Source: Onychomys torridus (taxonomy: Eukaryota > Chordata > Mammalia > Rodentia > Cricetidae). Taken from it: 64,000 nucleotides of DNA. Location: contig NC_050466.1 of the NCBI RefSeq assembly GCF_903995425.1, positions 89,624,760 through 89,688,759 on the forward strand, in the 5' to 3' direction. Shown piece after piece: positions 57,035 through 64,000 of this stretch. The notes under the pieces are model-generated. The model searched no databases. It saw nothing but the letters and a program-made list of their open reading frames with translations, and was not told the origin of the DNA. The translations under genes and the position numbers were made by a program. The first letter of the stretch is position 1, and every line of letters begins with the position of its first letter.

Positions 57035-58600
57035 TTAGATGGAAAGATCTCCCATGTTCATGGGTTGGTAGCATGAACATAGTAAAAACTGTCATCCTAC
57101 CAAAAGCAATCTACAGATTCATTGCAGTCCCCATAAAAAATCCAACACAATTCTCTAAAAACCTTTAAAGGACAATTTTCAGCTATATATGGAAACATAA
57201 AGTCAGAATACCTAAACAATCTTGTATAATAAAAGAACTGCTTGAAGTATTATCGTCCCTGACCTCAAATTGTACAACAGAGCTATAGTAATAAAAACAG
57301 CATGGTATTGGCACAAAACAGACATGTTGATCAATGGAATCAAATGAAAGATCCAGACATATCCACACATCTATGGACACCTAATTTTTGTAAAGAAGCC
57401 AGAACTACTATTACATTGGAAAAAAGGACACCATCTTCAACAAATGATGCTGGTCAAACTGGATGACTGCATATAGAAGGATCCAAATAAATCTATAATT
57501 ACCATCCCACACAAAACTCAACTTCAAATGGATCAAAGACCTCAACATAAATGTGGGAGCCCACAACTGACTCAGTTTCCCAGTTTGAATCTGAAGTCTA
57601 TTCTGAGTCAATAGAGTTCAAGCTTGCTTGCTCCAGGGGTGTGAAAAGGTCCTGATTATCCCACAGAGTCTTTGAAGAGCTGTGAGAAAGTCCTGATTAG
57701 CCCACAGGAAGGAACATTCTAGCTAGCTAGATTCAGGCTGCTGACATCAGCCAGAGGTACATAGAGATAGACAATGAAACTGCCTGCTCCTTGACACAAG
57801 GCAGGATAGATAGTGATTAAATGCCTATGCTGTGCTTTATTCTACCTCTGTCCTTCAAGATCATATACAAGCTGGCTGTGAAATAAACTTGGGGCTGTCC
57901 AGCATTGACTCTCAACTCTTTCCTGTCTTCTTTGTCTCTACAATCCACACTCCTTCACCCAGATACCCAACAGAGTGTCAGCAGGCTCCAACACATAAAA
58001 CCAGATACACTGAACCTGATAGGAGAGAAAGTTTGGAATAGCCTTGAATGGCATTGGCACAGGGAAATATGTTCTGAACAGAGCACTGATAGCACAGACA
58101 CTAAGATCAACAATTAATAAATGGGACCTAATGTAACTGAAAAGCTTCTGTAAGTCAAAGGACACCATCATATGGACAAAGCAGCAGCCTATAGAATGAG
58201 AAAAGATTTTTATCAATTCCACATCTGATAGAGGGATAATATCAAAATATATAAAGAACTCAAGAAACTAGGTATTAAGAAAATTGTCCACTTTAAAAAA
58301 TGGGATATACATCTATACAGAGAATTCTCAAAAGAGAAAACTCAAGTGGCTGAGAAACACTTAAGGAAATGTACAACATCCTTAGTAATCAGGGAAATGC
58401 AAACCAAAACTACTTTGAGATTCCATCTTACACCTGTCAAAATGGCTAAGATCAAAAACACAGTGACAGCTCATGGTGGAGAGGATGTGGAGTAAGGGAA
58501 CACCCTTCGATTGCTGTTGGGACTGCAAACTTGTACAGACCTTATAGAAATCAGTGTAGCAGTTCCTCAGGAAGATTGGAATCAATTTAATTCAAGATCC
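57035..58600 (+). mobile_element. L1 ORF2 C-terminal half, split by a solo LTR
   Basis: 'gatggaaagatctcccatgt', 'ctgcttgaagtattatcgtc', 'aacaaatgatgctggtcaaa' before the LTR; 'gatacactgaacctgatagg', 'agggaaatgcaaaccaaaac' after it. Frames broken. Confidence 0.88.
57552..57993 (+). mobile_element. Solo LTR (IAP-like class II), 6-bp target duplication 'cataaa'
   Basis: TGTGGGAGCCCACAACTG to GCAGGCTCCAACA, 442 bp, 'tgtgaaataaacttggggct' polyadenylation signal. Perfect duplication at 57546-57551 and 57994-57999. L1 ORF2 is contiguous when the LTR is removed. Confidence 0.93.
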
Positions 58601-58654
58601 ACTCATTATTCATTATTCATTATTCATTCTCTAAGCTCTCTAGAGAATCCTGAG

Positions 58655-58834
58655 CAATACAGCAATAAACCATATAAATGGACTTATGGACAAAACACTC
58701 ACATTATCTTGCCAATAGATACAGAAAAGGCCTTTGAGAAAATCCAACATGCTTTCATGATAAAAGTCCTAGAGAATTTAGGGTTAGAGGGAATATACCT
58801 CAAAATAATAAAAGTTATATATGATAAATTCACA
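58655..58834 (+). mobile_element. L1 ORF2 RT-domain fragment, out of order
   Basis: 'gatacagaaaaggccttt' and 'aaatccaacatgctttcatg' belong upstream of the segment at 57035, so this is a separate or rearranged piece. An ATTC-type repeat (58603-58632) lies between. Confidence 0.85.
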
Positions 58835-58975
58835 GCCAAAAGAGGGCATTGGATCCCCTGGAGCTGGAGTTACAGGTGGTTGTGAGCAACCTGACATAGG
58901 TGCTGGAAACTGAACTTGGGTTTCCTGCAAGAGCAGTTATTGCTCTTAACTACTGGGAGCTCTCTAGCCCCTATT
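58835..58975 (-). mobile_element. B2 SINE
   Basis: 'aagagggcattggatcccct', 'gagttacaggtggttgtgag', 'ggagctctctagcccc'. Confidence 0.92.
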
Positions 58976-59340
58976 TTATGTATAGTACCAGTCATCTAAA
59001 AAGCCCTGCCATTTGGGCAGTGCTGCTTTTGGAAACTTTGGTCTATAGACTTGAAAAAATAAGTGTTTTATTACTGTATATATAAGCCAGAGATTCAAAC
59101 TTTGTTTCAAAATTAGAAGTTCAATGAATTCTAAAAGACTTCTATGTAATTCATTGTAGTGATGATAATTTTTCCTGAGTCCTTTATATATTAAATGCAT
59201 TTGCATCCCTTCTAAAATACAAAGTTTAGGAGAAAATCTTACCAAGCTACTATCTTCCAACTAGAATCATTAGTGGTGCTAACCTTTTGCAGGCTGCTGT
59301 TCATGTGTGCCAAACTGAATCACGAGTATTGTCTTTGAGC

Positions 59341-59532
59341 CAGTGGTTCTCATCCTTCCCAATGCTGCGACCTTTTAATACAGTTCCTCAGGTTGTGGTG
59401 ACCCCAACCATAAAATTATTTTAGCTGCCACTTCATAACTGTAATTTTGCTACTGTTTTGAATTATAATGTAAATATTTTTGGAGACTGATGTTTACCAA
59501 AGGGGTCACAATCCACAGGTTGAGAACTGCTG
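59341..59532 (+). mobile_element. URR1 hAT-type DNA transposon (non-autonomous), 8-bp target duplication
   Basis: Terminal inverted repeats 'cagtggttctca' and 'ttgagaactgctg'. Internal 'accataaaattattttagct' and 'aaaggggtcacaatccacag' match URR1. Flanks 'ctttgagc' (59333-59340) and 'ctttaagc' (59533-59540) are an 8-bp duplication with one change. Confidence 0.93.
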
Positions 59533-59942
59533 CTTTAAGCAAAGCTAATCAGACATGACCTTACACTGTACATGCCAAGCAGTGCCTCCTACTAATTAAA
59601 AGGTATTGGATATTGGTCACCTAAGGAGTACATCTGTAAACAAGTAATTCATTTTCAAACTACTTTTACATTTTTTATCATTGGTTGTGTTTTTGTAAAG
59701 CTTGAAGTTATTAATATTCTGTAGAAGTATAACTTCTAACAAAAGAACATGAGCAACACTTGAAGATAAAAAAGCAGTTGTGATGAACAAGTAACACAAG
59801 GACCATACTTATGAGGTGACAAAATTTCCCATGTGTTGAATTAATCTGTATTCATTGAGATACAGTATAACATACCCAGACTACGAACTAAAAAGGAGTA
59901 ACATTTAAAAAGTTAAAAGCACCATAAGGATAAAGTTATATT

Positions 59943-60312
59943 AGTTTCTTTTGTTATTGCTGTGAAAAAGTACCTGGCAAGAAGCAACTTACTGGACAGA
60001 GAGTTTATTTTGGCTTACAGTTTATGAGGATACAGTCCATCATGGTGAGGAAGGCATGGCAGCAGGGGCAGGAGGCAGCTGGTTACATTGTAGAGGGAAA
60101 GCAGATAGTGAAGGATGCTGGTTCTTAGCTACTTTTCTCCTTTTAATGCAAGTCTGGGACTCCAGTTCATGGCATGGTGTTACCCACATTTAGGGTTGGT
60201 TTTCCCACCTTAGTTAACTAATCTAGAAAATCCCTCACAGATATGCCCAGAGGCTTGTCTCTTTGGTAATTCTAGGTCCTGTTAAGTTGATGACAACATT
60301 AACCATCATGTT
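59943..60312 (-). mobile_element. Rodent LTR-like repeat (MaLR-like 3' end)
   Basis: Minus strand: 'gttaatgttgtcatcaactt', 'gcatatctgtgagggatttt', 'accatgatggactgtatcct', 'aagccaaaataaactctctg', 'acagcaataacaaaagaaac'. Confidence 0.8.
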
Positions 60313-60455
60313 ACTGCTATTTTCAGTAAAGCAAAAGTGCTTATAGAGAATAAAATTACATTCACCTTTACTTGAAGTTAATTTTTGCCTAGTTTTTCTC
60401 TGGAAAAGTTAGATTCTTTTCTTGTCTATTCTTTTTTTAATGGAAAAGACTTCTT

Positions 60456-60642
60456 TTTAAAATATTTATTTATTAATTATGTATATAGTATTCTGTCTGC
60501 ATGTATGCTTACAAGCCAGATAGAGGGCACCAGATCGAATTATGGATGGTTGTGAGCCACCATGTGGTTGCTGGGAACTGAACTCAGAACCTCTGGAAGA
60601 GCAGGCAGTGCTTTTAACTGCTGAGCCATCTCTCCAGCCCCC
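60456..60642 (-). mobile_element. B2 SINE, 13-bp target duplication
   Basis: 'gatggttgtgagccaccatg', 'actgctgagccatctctcca'. Duplication 'tggaa[a/g]agacttc' at 60441-60453 and 60643-60655. Confidence 0.95.
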
Positions 60643-60737
60643 TGGAAGAGACTTCATAAAGGGGTCTCATTTACCCTCAGGAACAAGGACTTCATCTCTG
60701 TATGTCTAGTATCTAGTAAGAAACTAGTGTTCAAAAA

Positions 60738-60918
60738 TTTTAATTACACATGTAAGAATGTTTGTCTGTGCACCTTGTGCATGCCTGCTGCCCATAGAAT
60801 CCCCCCTGGAACTGATGTTACAGATAGCTGTGAGCAACCACAAAGGTGCTAGGAATGAAATATGGGTCCTCTGTGAAAGCAGCCAGTGCTCTTATTTACT
60901 GAGCCATCTATCCAGCCG
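60738..60918 (-). mobile_element. B2 SINE
   Basis: 'gatgttacagatagctgtga', 'gggtcctctgtgaaagcagc', 'tgagccatctatccagccg'. Confidence 0.9.
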
Positions 60919-60952
60919 CTCAAATATTTTTGGAGTTGAACTCAAAAAAGGA

Positions 60953-60979
<27 letters not shown>
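60953..60979. repeat. (AC)13 microsatellite
   Basis: Short AC run next to the LTR. Confidence 0.95.
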
Positions 60980-60982
<3 letters not shown>

Positions 60983-60984
<2 letters not shown>

Positions 60985-61368
60985 TAACAGGCCCCAGACC
61001 TTAGTAGGCCCCCAGACTTTAGCACAACTGACTCCATGATGGAAGTACCATTAAGGCTGTAAAATTCAGCACATAGGCAGCACTACCAGCCAAAACTAAA
61101 ACAAAGACCTAATCCATCAAAGTCCATAGTTTTGGGAAAGTCTCTAACCTTGCTTTTGGGCTTCTGTAGTTCTGCTTCTAGTTAACTGTTCTTGTTAACT
61201 GAAATATGTCAACCCAGAGCACGGTTTTTGTACTTAAAATTTCACCCTGAGAAAGGCTTGGTGCTATGCTGGGATCCCAAACACCTAGTGTAGTCACCGA
61301 CTAATAAAGATTTTCTATTGCCTTAAATCCATGTCTGAGCAGTCTACTCTGGTGAATACCTCACAACA
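60983..61368 (+). mobile_element. Solo LTR, probably class I (gammaretrovirus-like)
   Basis: TGTAACAGGCCCCAGACC to ATACCTCACAACA, 386 bp, 'gactaataaagattttctat' polyadenylation signal, 'ttgtacttaaaatttcaccc' possible TATA region. No clear target duplication (left flank is AC repeat). Confidence 0.78.
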
Positions 61369-61667
61369 AGAAACAGACATATGATGAGAATTTATTCTAA
61401 ATGTAAAGAATAATATGAAAGAAGTGGTTAACACAAGATAGAGGATAAAGAGCAAAATGGACTTTATACCTGTTGGAGAAATGAGAACCTAATAAGTATG
61501 GGAAATTAAGATGTTTTCTTATTACAGGTAAGAGAAACCAAGCAGGCAGAGAACTCAGGTGTGTCTAACTTCTTGACGTTGTAATGTGACAATGTCATTT
61601 ACAACGCTCATGCTGGAGAGCCGTTTGGTTGAGTGGAAAAAAATGCAAAACATTTTAAATACATTTA

Positions 61668-61757
61668 CGGGGTTGGAGATTTAACTCAGTGGTAGAGTGC
61701 TTGCCTAGCAAGCACAAGGCCCTGGGTTTGATCCTCAGCTCAAAAAAAAAAAAAAAA
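61668..61757 (+). mobile_element. ID element
   Basis: 'ggggttggagatttaactca' to 'gggtttgatcctcagctcaa' with A-tail. Confidence 0.96.
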
Positions 61758-61779
61758 TATATGGGTGTATATTCTTTGC

Positions 61780-61925
61780 AAGGCGGTGGTGGTGTACGCC
61801 TGTAATCCCAGCACTCGGGAGGCAGAGGCAGGTGGATCTCTGTGAGTTCCAGGACAGCCTGGTCTACAAAGTGAGTTCCAGGACAGCCTCCAAAGCTACA
61901 GAGAAACCCTGTCTCAAAAAACCAA
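61780..61925 (+). mobile_element. B1 SINE with small internal duplication
   Basis: 'gcggtggtggtgtacgcctg' to 'agagaaaccctgtctcaaaa'. 'gttccaggacagcct' occurs twice (61846 and 61875). Confidence 0.95.
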
Positions 61926-62135
61926 TATATATATACACACACAATTTTGCATTGGGCTGCATTTATAGCTATCCTGGGCTGCATGTAGCCAATGAATTGT
62001 GGGTTGGAAATGCCTCATTAATTCTTAAAAATCAAACAGAAAGTGGTAATTATGTGACTTTCTTTGAAGAAGGATGAAGAGTTGTAGGTGTGTGGGATAT
62101 GATAATTCTGGTAGCTCCTAAAAAGGTAGGTTTAA

Positions 62136-62252
62136 GAGTGGAGGCAGGTATGAGAGTTAACATCCCTAATCTCAGAGGATGAGGCAGGAGGACTACCATG
62201 AGTTTGAGGCCATATGGTCTATAATTTGAAACACAGTATCTAAAAAAAAAAC
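62136..62252 (+). mobile_element. Old B1-like SINE
   Basis: 'ggaggcaggtatgagagtta', 'aatctcagaggatgaggcag', 'gagtttgaggccatatggtc', A-tail. Confidence 0.7.
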
Positions 62253-62706
62253 ATTAAGAAAGGACTTGAGAGTGGAATTCAGGCAAAGGTAAGAGATCAT
62301 GTCTTGTTAGACATAAGATAATGATGACATATTTAAGCAAACGTAATTGAGTAAAGAGAAGCTAAGGAAATCACTTCACTTGGCTATCAAAACTCTAGAC
62401 AAAGATGAATTCTTCCATAGCAAAAGTATGAAAAGAAACAAAAGTAGAGGAAACATTTGTATGGGTCATATATGACCACAGAGAGATAATGAAGATTAAA
62501 TATAATAACAGACTAGGAATGAGGCTAAGCCAAATGCAACCTTTGCTGAGGAAGGAATTAACCATTATAAGCCTTTGAAATCAAGATGCTTCTAGAATAA
62601 GAGGAGAAGATTTCCTAAAGGGGAATAAAAACAAATGTGTCAGGGAAAAGAAATGTAGCCAACAGCACACTTCACCCTTCTCTGTTCTTTGAAGATGGAA
62701 CATTAC
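62253..62706. other. Tex11 intron just downstream of exon A
   Basis: Purine-rich, apparently single-copy. Confidence 0.5.
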
Positions 62707-62864
62707 CTGTTCGTAAGTTGTTGAAGCTTTTCTTCCTTGCTCGAGATCAACTGCAGCTGCTACAAGTAAACATGTTTTCTGTGCAATCAGTAGTCCTTGA
62801 TCAGAAGGACAAAAAAGGGACAGCTGATAAGAAATAACCAGAACATCAATGAATACCGAGAATT
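62707..62864 (-). CDS. Tex11: Tex11 coding exon A (158 nt, phase 1 to 0), SPO22-like region
   Basis: First (most N-terminal) Tex11 exon in the window. It gives 2 nt of a split codon plus 52 codons, including FCPSDQ, IAQKTCLLVAAAVDLEQG and RKASTTYEQ. These match the mammalian TEX11 block FCPSDQ..LIA.KTCLL..AVDLEQGRKAST.FEQ nearly residue for residue. The acceptor reads 'cacctgacag' on the minus strand and the donor is CAG followed by 'gtaatg'. The open frame runs past both splice sites into intron, so the boundaries rest on splice signals and homology. The 5' boundary is the less certain one, because the first residues (FSVFIDV) are poorly conserved. The next exon is 14.6 kb downstream. Confidence 0.9.
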
Positions 62865-64000
62865 CTGTCAGGTGAACACAATCAGAATCAAAATCAGCAA
62901 CATCTTGTCTGAATGAAAATATTCTGCTGAAAAAACACATGTTGCCATAAAATGATATAGACTATCACATTGATTTACAGTTTTAATTTTATATTACTTT
63001 TCATTGTTTTTAGTACCTTCCTAGAGATAAAAAGCTTCTCTTCTTCAGTATTTTTTCTCAATGACAAATACTGTCATTTAGCCCTGAATGCCTATCTAGC
63101 AATTTACTTCTTGGGTGATGTTGTCATTTATAGGTGATTTTCCCCCTGGGAAGCAGTTTTTCCTTTGTACTGAACAGAGCCCAAATCAGTACTTAAATTG
63201 TTATGTTTGAAGGGGACAATGTCAAATCCTGACAGGCATTAAACAGAACCTCATCATTACACGTTGTCCTCTAGTTTTAGGAAATTCTCTGAGCTTTTTA
63301 CTATAATAAAACTAAGCCACTTTGATTTCTACACGTCAGTCTTATACAAGCATCACCACAAATGTCAAAACTGAAATGGACTTATTATGCCATCTATTTA
63401 AAACTGCATTTATACATAAACCTGAAGATTTTTTTTACTGGTACTTGGGATTGAGCTTAGGACCTTGTACATGCTAGATAACTATTCTACCACTGAGTTA
63501 CATCCCCAGCCCTCCAAAGACTTTCTTAATCTCCCTAAACATTTAGGGATAACAATCATGACCTTCACTGACTAAATAAAATTTAAGTTGTCCAATACTT
63601 TTAGGTTTTGGGTTACTTAAGGTGAGGGAACTATGCTCTTCAGTTCATTTCAGCTCTAAACTTCTGAACATTTAATTGTCCTCAATTTGTCAGACTGTGA
63701 TACTTCTAAATGCAGATGAGGTGTATTCTGTAACACCTCTGTTTTCACTCCTCACTAATACCTGAACCTTTTAGTAACTTTTTAATGTCTACTTTGGAGG
63801 TAAATGATTATTTTGAAATGCTTAAAAGTGAATAATAACAAATTCACAAATTCTTACATATAGTACCTACTCTAGGGAAGAAAATAAAGGAGGCTTAAAC
63901 TTCTCACCTCCCTTTTCAACCCCTGCTGTCCACAGGTACTTATGCTACATATCTACAGATCTATTTGTGTGATCTTTCCTGATGTGTTGGTAACTGGTAA
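62865..64000. other. Tex11 intron upstream of exon A
   Basis: No further exon found. The preceding TEX11 block (WFRKTAWNLAVQ in human, from memory) was searched for on the minus strand without success. Confidence 0.5.
63428..63514 (-). mobile_element. Old ID/B4-like SINE
   Basis: 'actggtacttgggattgagc', 'ttgtacatgctagataacta', 'ctgagttacatccccagccc'. Confidence 0.75.

Larger units (their letters stand above)
1..64000 (-). other. Tex11: Tex11 gene, internal to C-terminal part (5 exons plus introns; both gene ends outside the window)
   Basis: Five minus-strand exons (62707-62864, 47997-48069, 15239-15388, 13548-13656, 12486-12606) have GT donors and AG acceptors and compatible phases (1-0, 0-1, 1-1, 1-2, 2-0). 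Joined they give 611 nt without a stop. The translation follows mammalian TEX11 as I remember it, block by block and in order. TEX11 is the SPO22/ZIP4 homologue, a TPR-like scaffold of meiotic crossover (ZMM) complexes in germ-cell nuclei, and is X-linked in human and mouse. The exons cover about 204 residues near the C-terminus of a roughly 940-residue protein. About 90 C-terminal residues are missing: no matching exon was found between 1 and 12485. No promoter or polyadenylation site of the gene is in the window. Confidence 0.9.

Noticed and set aside
61655..61984. 109-codon minus-strand frame
   Set aside because: Runs through antisense ID and B1; typical B1 pseudo-frame.
1..64000. Regular spaced repeats as a CRISPR array or a prokaryotic island
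   Set aside because: Content is rodent throughout; the only spaced repeats are the contiguous 72-bp minisatellite and SINEs.

Overview
This is a mammalian window from a cricetid-type rodent (hamster, vole or deer-mouse lineage; species not fixed by the sequence). The evidence is the repeat content: B1 SINEs with the 'ggaaaggcgcaaagctacacagagaaaccctgtctc' type 3' half, B2/B3 SINEs, ID elements, a young L1 whose 3' end reads 'gctgatgtgtaaaattaaaacacaaatata', MaLR LTRs and mys-like ERVs. About three quarters of the window is recognisable mobile-element sequence. Nothing bacterial, no rRNA, no tRNA gene and no CRISPR array is present.

The one real gene is on the minus strand. Five coding exons with matching splice sites and phases (62707-62864, 47997-48069, 15239-15388, 13548-13656, 12486-12606) join into 611 nt of continuous reading frame whose translation I recognise as the C-terminal part of TEX11, the X-linked meiotic SPO22/ZIP4 homologue. 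The rest of the window is Tex11 intron: 14.6 kb, 32.6 kb, 1.6 kb and 0.8 kb introns, plus more than 12.4 kb after the last exon seen. The final coding exon(s), stop codon and 3' UTR lie beyond base 1, and the earlier exons lie beyond base 64000. By synteny the window should be X-chromosomal, and L1 density is as expected for the X.

Layout. 1-8.1 kb: an old L1 cut by a LTR, a B1, a 91-bp L1 tip, and a composite insert (solo LTR, TTC/TCC repeat, B1, younger L1). 8.2-18.1 kb: mostly single-copy intron with scattered SINEs and Tex11 exons E, D and C. 18.1-21.7 kb: a LTR-internal-LTR provirus with a third, inverted LTR beside it. 22.6-28.5 kb: ancient L1M copies facing each other, filled with SINEs. 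31.3-32.4 kb and 40.4-41.9 kb: remnants of a mys-like ERV, the second as an inverted pair. 42.3-44.8 kb: L1M and a twin-primed L1. 44.9-47.6 kb: solo LTR, microsatellites, ID, B1, L1. 48.0 kb: exon B. 48.6-51.5 kb: a MaLR element with a minisatellite-bearing LTR inside its 5' LTR. 52.1-58.8 kb: rearranged L1s with two solo LTRs. 59-62.3 kb: URR1 DNA transposon, LTRs and SINEs. 62.7 kb: exon A.

No previously undescribed functional system was found. The most informative items are the Tex11 exons, including a tandem splice acceptor; the inverted ERV pair with unlike LTRs; four solo LTRs with perfect 6-bp target duplications; the 72-bp tandem array inside a LTR; and two L1s with inversions.
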